The notes below the pieces were generated by a model, which was given only the letters and a program-made list of their open reading frames with translations, searched no databases and had not been told where the DNA came from. A program made the position numbers and the translations under genes. Below are positions 1 through 7,018 of a stretch of DNA of 15,999 nucleotides, piece after piece (position 1 is the first letter of the stretch; every line of letters begins with the position of its first letter). Source of the stretch: GCA-2725625 sp964574215. GTDB lineage: Bacteria > Pseudomonadota > Alphaproteobacteria > Rhodospirillales > UBA2165. The DNA is taken from the NCBI GenBank assembly GCA_964574215.1, contig CAZNLR010000066.1:1-15999 (forward strand). Reading direction: 5' to 3'.

Positions 1-112
1 TACCGAGAATCGGCAGCGCCAGCATGTAGGCGGAGCGCAGATTCCCCTTGAAGAAGGGCGTCAGGACAGCGCCGACAATGAGCAGCAGGCCAGGCGGAAA
101 CTCAGCGGTCAT
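1..112 (-). CDS. Probable third large membrane subunit of the Mrp cluster, N-terminal fragment only
   Basis: Only the first 37 residues lie in the window and the gene continues past the left edge. They read as one hydrophobic helix (LLLIVGAVLTPFF, about residues 9-21), a short charged loop KGNLR, and the start of a second helix. This pattern is common at the N-terminus of MrpD/NuoM/NuoN-type proton-conducting subunits. The ATG at 112-110 overlaps the end of the upstream small gene by 11 bases, so the two are probably translationally coupled and belong to the same operon. The assignment to the antiporter-subunit family rests mainly on position after two such subunits, because no diagnostic lysine or glutamate motif is inside the window. 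It could be another kind of membrane protein. Confidence 0.6.
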   Translation of the reverse strand, partial: MTAEFPPGLLLIVGAVLTPFFKGNLRSAYMLALPILG

Positions 113-398
113 AGTAATCCTCGTCTCGCATGAGGATTTTGCGCAGCTGCTTGGAGGTCAGCACCAAGGCGAAAGACAGGAGAAAGCCGAAAAAGCCGAA
201 AAAGCCGAACCAATTTTCGAAACTGTAGACAACGTGCTTGTGATAAAAAAGGTCGGCGAGCATGAGACCGGCGCATACCACCACCAGTGCCCAAAAAATT
301 TTGTGGACATTGTTGATATCGTCCAGCCAATAGCGCTTCCCATCCGGATTTTGATGAGCGTTTTCAGATTGCTGATTGTGCGATGGCGTATCGGTCAT
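102..398 (-). CDS. Small two-helix membrane protein of the Mrp operon
   Basis: A 98-residue protein with a polar, Asn/His-rich N-terminus (1-32), a first membrane helix at about 34-51, a short loop with HKH, a second helix at about 63-80, and a charged C-terminus with LRKILMRDEDYYD. The second helix begins with a Gly-Phe-Phe repeat (residues 64-72), encoded by a 9-base tandem repeat near 183-208. A GGAG ribosome binding site at 410-407 sits 8 bases before the ATG. The gene lies 15 bases after the preceding antiporter subunit and overlaps the next gene by 11 bases, so it is surely part of the operon. I do not recognise a named family. From memory, similar small proteins ending in a DYYD-like motif occur beside NuoL/MrpD-type genes. 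It may be an accessory subunit of the complex, comparable in position and size to MbhI, but that is inference. Confidence 0.8.
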   Translation of the reverse strand: MTDTPSHNQQSENAHQNPDGKRYWLDDINNVHKIFWALVVVCAGLMLADLFYHKHVVYSFENWFGFFGFFGFLLSFALVLTSKQLRKILMRDEDYYDR

Positions 399-413
399 AA
401 CGCGGTCTCCGGA

Positions 414-1913
414 TCAGGGTTTGCCGGTAGCCAGCGGTGCCAATAGATGGGCCACGTCGCTGGCGAAGAAAAAGAGAACAAAGGTGCCCGCCGCTGAGAT
501 GCAGATGGCGATCAGGCTGAAGAGCGGCGCTTCCTGGATGCCAGACCTGCCGCCGTCGACGGCCGCCGCACCAACCGACTTTGTCGCCGGCAACGGTCTG
601 AAAAAAGCGCGCGCCACGATGGGGAACAGGTATGCCGCGCTCAAAAGCGACGACAGCATCCAGACGCCGATATAGATATATTGCTCCGCCTGGGCGGCGC
701 CCATCATCATGTTCCATTTACTCCAGGCGCCGCCCGTCGGCGGCAGACCGGCGATGCTGAGGGCGCCAACAAAGAAGGCCGCCATAGTGACCGGCATTTT
801 GCGGCCGATGCCGTCCAGCTCGCTTACCAGGGTAAGATGATGGGCCGTATAGATGGCGCCGGCGCAGAAAAAGAGAGTGATCTTGCCGAAGGCGTGCATG
901 GCGATATGGATGCCGCCACCGATAATGCTGGCCCCCGTGGCTATGGCGGCGGCCAGGACGATGTAGGAAAGCTGGCTCACGGTCGAATAGGCGAGGCGCG
1001 CTTTCAAATTGTCCTTGCGTAACGCGACGATGGAAGCCAGCAACAGAGTCGCCGATGCCAAGGCCGCCAGCAACGTCGCGGCTCCGGTGCCATGCAACAA
1101 GTCGATGCCGAATATGTAGATGACCACTTTGAGAACGGTGAACACACCGGCTTTGACCACGGCGACGGCGTGCAATAGGGCGCTGACCGGCGTCGGCGCC
1201 ACCATGGCAGCCGGCAGCCACCGGTGAATGGGCATCAACGCCGCCTTGCCGATGCCGTACATATAGAGGAACAAGAGCAGGCTAATAGCAGCCCCGGATA
1301 CTTTGCCGTCGAGAATGCCCCCTGCCTTGAAATCGAGGGTGCCGGTGGCGTGCCAGGTCCAGATGATGGCCAGCAACTGCAAGCCGATGGAGGTGCCGAG
1401 CAATATACCCAGATAGGTGCGGCCCGACTTCATGGCCTCCGGTTTGCCCGAATGAGTAACCAGCGGGAAAGTGCAGATGGTCAGGATTTCATAGCAGATA
1501 AAGAGCGTCAGCATGTTACCCGCGAAGGCGACGCCAACGGCGCTGGCCAAAGCGATGGCGAAGAAAAAGTAAAAACGGGTCTGGTTCTTTTCGTTGTTGC
1601 CGCGCATGTAGCCGATGGAATAGAGGGAATTGACGATCCACAATCCCGACGCCACCAACCCGAACAGCATGCCCAAGGGCTCAACGGTGAAGGTGATATC
1701 CAGGCCGGGAAAGATTTCAGTTATGGTGACGCTGGGCCGTTTGCCGTCCAAAATAACATGGGTCAACGTTCCCACCACCAGGAACATAAACACGGCGGTG
1801 ACCAGCGTTACCGTTTCCCGCAGGTTGGGAATTCGTCCCGTCAGCAATATGAGGAGCGAACCCACAAGAGGAATGGCAATGGCCCAGATGATGGCGTTTT
1901 CAGGCGAACTCAT
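414..1913 (-). CDS. Proton-conducting antiporter subunit, MrpA/MrpD (NuoL/M/N) family
   Basis: This 499-residue polytopic protein should form one ion-translocating module of the Mrp complex in the inner membrane. The residues expected for the family are visible: Glu142 in the TM5-type motif FICYEILT, Lys223 in GKAALMPIH, His248 and Lys254 in LLHAVAVVKAG, Lys344 in HAFGK, and Lys399 in WSKW. The LHA-V-VKAG helix resembles MrpA/NuoL more than MrpD, while the length is that of MrpD. One reading is that this is the antiporter core of MrpA without its C-terminal extension, which is encoded separately at 4206-4751. The ATG overlaps the stop of the previous gene by 4 bases (ATGA), so translation is probably coupled. 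Family membership is clear; the exact A-versus-D assignment needs a tree. Confidence 0.92.
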   Translation of the reverse strand: MSSPENAIIWAIAIPLVGSLLILLTGRIPNLRETVTLVTAVFMFLVVGTLTHVILDGKRPSVTITEIFPGLDITFTVEPLGMLFGLVASGLWIVNSLYSIGYMRGNNEKNQTRFYFFFAIALASAVGVAFAGNMLTLFICYEILTICTFPLVTHSGKPEAMKSGRTYLGILLGTSIGLQLLAIIWTWHATGTLDFKAGGILDGKVSGAAISLLLFLYMYGIGKAALMPIHRWLPAAMVAPTPVSALLHAVAVVKAGVFTVLKVVIYIFGIDLLHGTGAATLLAALASATLLLASIVALRKDNLKARLAYSTVSQLSYIVLAAAIATGASIIGGGIHIAMHAFGKITLFFCAGAIYTAHHLTLVSELDGIGRKMPVTMAAFFVGALSIAGLPPTGGAWSKWNMMMGAAQAEQYIYIGVWMLSSLLSAAYLFPIVARAFFRPLPATKSVGAAAVDGGRSGIQEAPLFSLIAICISAAGTFVLFFFASDVAHLLAPLATGKP

Positions 1914-3433
1914 GGACCACCTCCCATCAGCGACTTGGCCGCCGCCATGGCGGTCGATACCGTGAGATCGGTGTTAACGCCGAAATAAATGTTAGCCCCC
2001 ACCAGCAGCCACATGGGGATCAACATTCCCGCGGGCGCTTCGCTGATCTGCGCCGCGTCGTCGGCCCTTGCTTTAAAATAGGCGGCTTCCACGATCTTCC
2101 AAAAATAAATAATCGCCAGCAGGGAACTCACCAGAATCAAAACCGCGACGATCCACCATTCTTTTTCGATGGCGGCCATGATCAGATACCATTTGCTGAC
2201 AAAACCGACGGTTAAAGGGACGCCGATGAGGCTAAATCCCGCCAATACGAATGCCGCCATGGTTATCGGCATGGCCCGGCCGAGCCCCGCCATGTCATCG
2301 ATATTGACGGATTTGATGCGCAGAAAGACACAGGCCAAAACCAGGAACAGGGCGGATTTCATCAGCGCGTGGTTGAAGAGATGAAGAATGCCCGCGGCTA
2401 GACCGGTGGTGGTTACCAGACTGACGCCGATGACCATATAGCCGATCTGGGCGACGCTGGAGTAAGCCAGCAGGCGCTTGGCGTTGGTCTGAAAGATCGC
2501 CACCGACGACATGGATATGATGGCGACGATGCTGAGGACCAGGAGGAATTCATCGACCGGTAGTGCAGCGAAGACCTCTGCGCCGAAGACGGTGAAATAG
2601 ATTCTCAAAAATACGTAGACGGCGACTTTGGTGGCTGTGGCCGCCAAAAAGGCGGTCACCACCGATGGGGCGTAGGCATAGGCGTTGGGTAACCAGACGT
2701 GCAGAGGGAACAGCCCCAGCTTCAAGCCAATGCCGATGGTCAGGAAACTGATGGCGACCAGGATGGTCCGAGTTTCGGCAACGGCGGGCAGGCGTTCCGC
2801 CAGATCGACCATATTGAGCGAGCCGGTCATCTGGTACATGAGGCCGACCCCGATGACATAAAATGTCGCGCCCACGGTCCCGAGCATCAAATACCGGAAG
2901 GCGGCAGTGAGGGCGCGACGTTCGGAGCCCAAACTTATCAGTACGTAGCTGGAAAGGGACGAGATTTCCAGGAAGACGAACAGGTTAAAGGCGTCGCCGG
3001 TGATGGTGATGCCAAGCAGACCGGCCAGGGTCAACAGATACATCGAGTAAAACAGATAAATGCGGTCCGCAGGGATTTCCGCGGTGACGCTTGAGGGCGC
3101 AAACAGCATGGTAATGGAGCCGATCCCGGAGACGATAATCAGAACGAACGCCGACAACTCGTCGACTCGGTACTCGATGCCCCATGGCGCGGCCCAGCTT
3201 CCCAAGAAATAGACAATCGGTTTGCCGCTTTCAACGACGGCCCCCAGCAGCGCCAGGGAGATCGCCAATCCGAGCCAGGAGACAATCAACGCCAGCAGCC
3301 AAGTGGCCTGCCCCCGCCTGAAGATCAGGCACAAAGGAGCGGCCAACAGGGGGACCACTACCTGAAGGGCCGGAAGGTGTAAGGCGACGCTTTCCGGCAG
3401 GCCCTGAAATATGGCGACGAGAAGGGAGTTCAT
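1910..3433 (-). CDS. mrpD: Mrp antiporter subunit D
   Basis: This 507-residue polytopic protein is the MrpD-type antiporter subunit, which couples monovalent cation export to proton entry within the multi-subunit complex. Key family residues are present: Glu156 in VFLEISSLSS, Lys238 in IGLKLGLFPLHVWLP, Lys269 in AATATKVAVY, Lys359 in HLFNHALMKSALF and Lys414 in GFVSKWY. The AYAYAPSVVTAFLAA stretch and the TKV-VY helix are typical of MrpD rather than MrpA. The length is normal for the family. It overlaps mrpC upstream by 4 bases and the next large subunit downstream by 4 bases, so all three are tightly coupled. The ATG at 3433-3431 is well supported by the ATGA overlap. Confidence 0.93.
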   Translation of the reverse strand: MNSLLVAIFQGLPESVALHLPALQVVVPLLAAPLCLIFRRGQATWLLALIVSWLGLAISLALLGAVVESGKPIVYFLGSWAAPWGIEYRVDELSAFVLIIVSGIGSITMLFAPSSVTAEIPADRIYLFYSMYLLTLAGLLGITITGDAFNLFVFLEISSLSSYVLISLGSERRALTAAFRYLMLGTVGATFYVIGVGLMYQMTGSLNMVDLAERLPAVAETRTILVAISFLTIGIGLKLGLFPLHVWLPNAYAYAPSVVTAFLAATATKVAVYVFLRIYFTVFGAEVFAALPVDEFLLVLSIVAIISMSSVAIFQTNAKRLLAYSSVAQIGYMVIGVSLVTTTGLAAGILHLFNHALMKSALFLVLACVFLRIKSVNIDDMAGLGRAMPITMAAFVLAGFSLIGVPLTVGFVSKWYLIMAAIEKEWWIVAVLILVSSLLAIIYFWKIVEAAYFKARADDAAQISEAPAGMLIPMWLLVGANIYFGVNTDLTVSTAMAAAKSLMGGGP

Positions 3434-3789
3434 GCTTCCTCCCTTTCCAATTCGTCCACCTCGTCTTCCTCGATGGTGCCGTAGGCTTCTTGAATCCTTA
3501 CTATCAGTGCAAGCCCCAAAGCCGTGGTCGCCACGCCAACAACAATGGCTGTCAGGATGAGGACATGGGGGAGGGGATTAGAATAGTGTTTGATGGCCTC
3601 GTCCAGAATGGGTGCGGCGCCACCGTCGATTTTACTCATGGATATGTAAAAAACGAAAACGGAGACCTGGAAAATGTTCAGGCCGACGATCTTTTTCACC
3701 AAATTGCCATGGGAAATAACGACATAAAATCCGGCCATCATCATGACGACGACGATCCAGTAATTGATCAGGCCTGGCAGACTGTCCAT
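3430..3789 (-). CDS. mrpC: Mrp antiporter subunit C (NuoK-like)
   Basis: A 119-residue NuoK-like subunit with three membrane helices (about 9-26, 33-51, 74-98). The sequence NPLPHVLILTAIVVGVA at 71-87 is the hallmark of MrpC, and GLNIFQVSVFVFYIS at 36-50 matches the second helix. The C-terminus (104-119) is an unusually acidic tail of mostly Glu and Asp. The start lies 3 bases after the mrpB stop, and its end overlaps mrpD by 4 bases. MrpC sits between MrpA/MrpD modules in Mrp complexes and contributes conserved polar residues to the central hydrophilic axis. Confidence 0.95.
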   Translation of the reverse strand: MDSLPGLINYWIVVVMMMAGFYVVISHGNLVKKIVGLNIFQVSVFVFYISMSKIDGGAAPILDEAIKHYSNPLPHVLILTAIVVGVATTALGLALIVRIQEAYGTIEEDEVDELEREEA

Positions 3790-3792
3790 GGA

Positions 3793-4209
3793 TTAGTAGT
3801 CCTGCCCGGCGAATACGAAGAAGATTGTGACCATGGTGGCGGCGACGGTGGTGCCCACGCCAAATTCGATCAGCAATATTCCGAGATGCTGGCCCGCCAC
3901 GGGATCGCCAGCCAGCACATTGTAATCGAGATAGTTGCCGCCCAGCAGCATGCCGAATACGCCGACCCCCGCGTACAAAAGAACGCCGCCCGCCAGCAGG
4001 TAGCGAGTCAACCAGGCGGGCAGGACCTTGCGGCCGTTTTCGACGCCGAAAATCAGGGCGTAGAGAACGAAGGCGGAGGCGAAAATGACACCGGCCTGAA
4101 AGCCGCCGCCCGGCCCAAAATCACCGTGAAACTGAACGTAAAGTGCGAACAGCAAAATGTACGGAATCATAAATTTGGCGGCGACGCGCAGGATGGAATG
4201 CCGGTTCAT
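3793..4209 (-). CDS. mrpB: Mrp antiporter subunit B (MbhF-like)
   Basis: A 138-residue membrane protein with about four helices. The block from Met14 to Ile42, containing FHGDFGPGGGFQAGVI, is diagnostic for MrpB/MnhB, and the later GNYLDYNVLAG and GIEFGVG-type segment (LLIEFGVGTTVAATM, 112-126) also fit. The frame is open for a further 450 bases upstream, but that part is an out-of-frame reading of the previous gene. The start chosen is the ATG at 4209-4207, which overlaps the TGA of the MbhD/E-like gene by 4 bases and gives the normal family length. The stop is 3 bases before mrpC. Confidence 0.94.
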   Translation of the reverse strand: MNRHSILRVAAKFMIPYILLFALYVQFHGDFGPGGGFQAGVIFASAFVLYALIFGVENGRKVLPAWLTRYLLAGGVLLYAGVGVFGMLLGGNYLDYNVLAGDPVAGQHLGILLIEFGVGTTVAATMVTIFFVFAGQDY

Positions 4210-4751
4210 ACTTCTTCCTCCCGGTCCTCCGGCACGACGGTTCGTCGCTGGCCGGGCCGCCACCGATTGCGTCCGCGGCCCAAAAGAACCAGAACCCCGA
4301 TCGCCGCCGTGAAAATCACCACTGTTTCCCCCAAGGTGTCGTAGCCCCGGTAACTGGCCAAAACCGAGGTGACGATATTCGGCACCCCGACTTCTTTTCC
4401 CGATTCCTGCACATAGCGCGGATATACGTGCTTGTTGGCCGGCGCATTCGGGTCGCCATAGACCGGCATGTCCAGCGTGCCGTAGATGAGGGCCGCGCCG
4501 GTGGCCAAAACGATGATCATTGGGAGATAGTTCTTTTTTAACAGCGGTTTTTCGACGGCGGATGTAATGGCCAAAGTGGCGAGCATGAGCAGTGTCGAGA
4601 TACCTGCGCCCACGGCTGCTTCGGTGAAGGCCACATCGACGGCGGTCAGGTGCACCCATAACGCCGCCGCCAACAGGCTGAAGATACCCGACAGCATGAC
4701 CACGGCGAAGAGGCGTCTGATGACATTAATGGCGATCGCAGTTGCAGCCAT
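4206..4751 (-). CDS. Stand-alone MbhD/MbhE-like subunit (MrpA C-terminal part)
   Basis: A 181-residue membrane protein corresponding to the region normally fused to the C-terminus of MrpA. Residues 1-65 are MbhD-like (DUF4040), with VDVAFTEAAVGAGIS at 38-52 including the conserved Glu44. Residues 75-158 are MbhE-like, with NIVTSVLASYRGYDTLGE at 125-142. In Mrp and hydrogenase-type complexes these helices help form the cation or proton path beside MrpB and MrpG. The first ATG at 4751 lacks a Shine-Dalgarno sequence and cuts the first helix short. In-frame codons upstream (IDIVLLLF) complete that helix, and an ATA at 4787-4785 overlaps the mrpG stop and lies 7 bases after AAGGAG (4800-4795). 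The real start may therefore be that ATA, giving 193 residues. Confidence 0.88.
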   Translation of the reverse strand: MAATAIAINVIRRLFAVVMLSGIFSLLAAALWVHLTAVDVAFTEAAVGAGISTLLMLATLAITSAVEKPLLKKNYLPMIIVLATGAALIYGTLDMPVYGDPNAPANKHVYPRYVQESGKEVGVPNIVTSVLASYRGYDTLGETVVIFTAAIGVLVLLGRGRNRWRPGQRRTVVPEDREEEV

Positions 4752-4783
4752 GAACAGCAGGAGTACGATGTCGATAAAACCGT

Positions 4784-5149
4784 CTATGGTTTCGCTCCTT
4801 CCTCGTTGCTGTTGGCCGGGCTGTTTTCTGTTTTGTCGCGCGGGCGGCGGTCCTCTTTCAGGATCGGCTGGCGCCCACCGCCCAAGGCCGCTTGAGCCAG
4901 CGCATGGGTGGCCGCCGGACTGGCGAGGACGACAAAGGCCAAGATCAAAAACAGCTTAACGGAAATCAGGCTGAAGCCCGCTTGTAGGGCCATGCCGAGG
5001 ACCATCAGGCCGATACCCAAAGTGTCGGCGATCCCGGCGGCATGCATGCGGGTGAAGAAATCCGGCATACGCAGCATGCCGACGGCGCTGATCAGCAAAA
5101 AAGCCGATCCGGCCAACAGGAATATCCAACTCAGGACATCGACGACCAC
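4784..5149 (-). CDS. mrpG: Mrp antiporter subunit G
   Basis: A 121-residue protein with three membrane helices. GMLRMPDFFTRMHAAG at 24-39, DTLG at 42-45 and SPAATHALAQAA at 77-88 are the standard MrpG/MnhG signatures. After residue 90 there is a polar, charged tail of about 30 residues rich in Glu, Lys and Asn, longer than in many MrpG proteins. The start is GTG at 5149-5147, two bases after the mrpF stop, with a G-rich ribosome binding site (GGGGGA) inside the end of mrpF. The last codons carry the AAGGAG that probably serves the next gene. Confidence 0.95.
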   Translation of the reverse strand: MVVDVLSWIFLLAGSAFLLISAVGMLRMPDFFTRMHAAGIADTLGIGLMVLGMALQAGFSLISVKLFLILAFVVLASPAATHALAQAALGGGRQPILKEDRRPRDKTENSPANSNEEGAKP

Positions 5150-5151
5150 GG

Positions 5152-5439
5152 TTACAAATCCCCCAAATTGTCACTGGTGTGGGGGTGCCCCAAATGGCTG
5201 AATTTGAAAAATTTCATGATGGCGATGGTGCCGATGAAATTTATCAGCGCATACAATAAGGCGATATCGAGAAATTCAGGCCGCTCGGTCAAAAAACCCA
5301 TGACGGCGATCAGCAGAAGCGCTTTGGTGCCGAACAAATTAACGGCCAGGATATGATCGTAAATGGTTGGCCCCACAAATGCGCGGACAAGGACCAGAGC
5401 CATGGATACCATGATGGCGAGAGTAGCGGCGATAAACAT
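5152..5439 (-). CDS. mrpF: Mrp antiporter subunit F
   Basis: A 95-residue protein with three short membrane helices. GPTIYDHILAVN at 23-34 and FLDIALLYALINF at 57-69 (with Asp58) are characteristic of MrpF/MnhF. The C-terminus is polar and His-containing, and slightly longer than usual. The ATG at 5439-5437 shares one base with the stop of mrpE (TGATG), which fixes the start and suggests coupled translation. MrpE, MrpF and MrpG form the peripheral side of the Mrp complex, and MrpF is needed for assembly and transport in characterised systems. Confidence 0.95.
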   Translation of the reverse strand: MFIAATLAIMVSMALVLVRAFVGPTIYDHILAVNLFGTKALLLIAVMGFLTERPEFLDIALLYALINFIGTIAIMKFFKFSHLGHPHTSDNLGDL

Positions 5440-5951
5440 CAGACAGCCCCTCCATCCGTGATTTCCTCGTTCTCGTCCGCCATACCTTCCATCTCCGTCG
5501 CCCGTTTATCCATGCGCTGAGATTCGACTTCCTGGGCGGCGCCCTCGGTCAGGGCGTGAACGTCGATGATCTGATGAGCGGTGGTGACCGAGACCGTACC
5601 GGGGGTCAGGGTGATGGAATTGGCGTAGATAACCTGGCCAAGTTCCGTTTTCTGGCTGGCGGGCGTTCGGAACAGGACCGGACTGATGGGCAGTTTCGGA
5701 TCGATGATGATGCGGGCGACGTCGATATTGGCCTTAATGATTTCCCAGGACAGCCATGGCAAATAGGTAACCGCCCGCCATCCGAGATGAATCGGATGAC
5801 CTTCATGGTCGACGAGATCCATCCGGTGGGCGATCAATACAACCGTGATGCAAGATGCGATGCCAAGCCAAATGAGAAGAGGCTCGTAGTGACCCGATAA
5901 CAGCAGCCATATAATGAACAAAACTATGGCCAGACTGAACTTCTTTAACAC
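5439..5951 (-). CDS. mrpE: Mrp antiporter subunit E
   Basis: A 170-residue protein and first gene of the Mrp operon. Two N-terminal helices (about 5-19 and 24-42) are followed by a soluble domain. YLPWLSWEIIKANIDVARIII at about 63-83 in part, and NSITLTPGT at 111-119, are family signatures of MrpE/MnhE. The C-terminal 30 residues form an acidic extension (many Glu and Asp) beyond the usual end of the family. The start is GTG at 5951-5949, because the ATG five bases upstream is out of frame and reaches a stop within four codons. A GGGG tract at 5960-5957 could act as ribosome binding site. MrpE is often less essential for antiport than the other subunits. Confidence 0.93.
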   Translation of the reverse strand: MLKKFSLAIVLFIIWLLLSGHYEPLLIWLGIASCITVVLIAHRMDLVDHEGHPIHLGWRAVTYLPWLSWEIIKANIDVARIIIDPKLPISPVLFRTPASQKTELGQVIYANSITLTPGTVSVTTAHQIIDVHALTEGAAQEVESQRMDKRATEMEGMADENEEITDGGAV

Positions 5952-5985
5952 ACCATCCCCGTTAAAGTTATGGACTTAGTTTGCG

Positions 5986-6021
5986 CCGCCGACGCTATTT
6001 TTTGTTGTTTTTCGCCGGCGG
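5986..6021. repeat. Imperfect inverted repeat between thiY and mrpE
   Basis: The arms CCGCCGACG (5986-5994) and CGCCGGCGG (6013-6021) can pair over 9 bases with one G-U wobble, around an 18-base T/A-rich loop. It lies in the 99-base gap between the end of thiY and the start of the Mrp operon. No run of U follows the hairpin on either strand, so it is not a standard intrinsic terminator. It could slow transcription between the operons or stabilise a transcript end. No clear promoter for mrpE was recognised in this gap. Confidence 0.4.
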
Positions 6022-6050
6022 AAGAAAACTAGCGGCCTTTTATCCCGGCT

Positions 6051-7001
6051 TCAAGGCAGTTCGACGGCATAATCCTTTATGGGACGTATTTCTTTGATTA
6101 ACCCTTGTTTTTTGAGGAATTTGGCAAAGCGGTTATAGCGGGCCCGGTCCAGAGCGGCGGGCCGAAGGGCGAATCTCGGCATGGTGTCCCGCCAGGCTCT
6201 TTTGTTAAGTTCGTCATTGAGATTTTTGTGAGCGCCGATAAACGCCGCCCAGCTTTCCACTGGATGATTAACCAGGAATTGCGCGCCTTTCTCCAGGGCG
6301 TCGAGGAATTTCCGGTAGCGGGCATCGTTTACCTTTGCTTTGTTGGCGACAATGATCAATTCATCATAGGCGGGGACGCCTTCTTCTTCAGGATAGAAAG
6401 CGCGCCCCGGTTTTTTAACAATATCCATCTGATTGAGCTCGAAGTTTCGAAAGGCGCCGATCACGGCATCCACTTTTCCGGCGACTATCGAGGGCGACAG
6501 AGAGAAGTTGACGTTGACCAACGTAACATCTTTAAGGGTCAAACCGTATTTCTGTAGCATGGCGGATAACAGGGCGTCTTCGAATCCGCCGACGGAAAAG
6601 CCGATTTTCTTACCTTTGAGATCGGCGATCTTCTTGATTGGCCCATTCTTCAGGACCACCAAAGAATTTAAAGGTGTGCTCACCAGAGTGCCGATGCGGA
6701 TCAAAGGTAATCCTTGCGCAACTTGGACATGGAGTTGCGGCTGGTAGGAAACGGCCAGATCGGCTTTACCGGCGGCCACCAATTTGGGCGGATCGTTGGG
6801 GTCGGCGGGCGCGATTAAATCCACATCCAGTCCGGCGTATTTAAAAAATCCCTTTTGCTTGGCCACGATCAGAGGCGCATGATCCGGATTGACGAACCAG
6901 TCCAGCATCAGGGTCAGTTTTTCGGCGGCGTTGGCAGGCGCGACTGCTAAGAACAAAACAGATGCGGCTGCGGATGTTAGTTTCAAGAGTGAAGATTTCA
7001 T
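6051..7001 (-). CDS. thiY: ThiY, periplasmic thiamine-pyrimidine (HMP/FAMP) binding protein
   Basis: A 316-residue solute-binding protein of the NMT1/THI5-like family that captures a thiamine pyrimidine precursor (HMP or its formylamino form) in the periplasm. It has a signal peptide, with cleavage likely after APANA at residue 25. The mature start LTLMLDWFVNPDHAPL (29-44) and the segment PADPNDPPKLVAAGKADLAV (65-84) are typical of ThiY and its yeast THI5 relatives. It is the last gene of thiZXY, 17 bases after thiX, with AGGA 7-8 bases before the ATG. The TPP riboswitch ahead of thiZ should control it too. General riboflavin- or nitrate-type NMT1 proteins are alternatives, but the riboswitch context argues strongly for thiamine. 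Confidence 0.93.
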   Translation of the reverse strand: MKSSLLKLTSAAASVLFLAVAPANAAEKLTLMLDWFVNPDHAPLIVAKQKGFFKYAGLDVDLIAPADPNDPPKLVAAGKADLAVSYQPQLHVQVAQGLPLIRIGTLVSTPLNSLVVLKNGPIKKIADLKGKKIGFSVGGFEDALLSAMLQKYGLTLKDVTLVNVNFSLSPSIVAGKVDAVIGAFRNFELNQMDIVKKPGRAFYPEEEGVPAYDELIIVANKAKVNDARYRKFLDALEKGAQFLVNHPVESWAAFIGAHKNLNDELNKRAWRDTMPRFALRPAALDRARYNRFAKFLKKQGLIKEIRPIKDYAVELP

Positions 7002-7018
7002 TGCTGTTTCCTACAAGT

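Noticed and set aside
1224..1988. Long open frame of 254 codons on the plus strand
   Set aside because: It is antisense to the antiporter subunit genes, has no protein-family features and is rich in Gln/Gly/Asp from reversed hydrophobic codons. It is a shadow.
3490..4344. Open frame of 284 codons on the plus strand
   Set aside because: It lies antisense to mrpC, mrpB and the MbhD/E-like gene, which are all clear family members. No sensible domain is visible.
4210..4659. 450-base upstream extension of the mrpB frame
   Set aside because: The extension overlaps the MbhD/E-like gene in another frame and reads as Arg/Gly/His-rich sequence without membrane helices. The ATG at 4209 gives the normal MrpB length.
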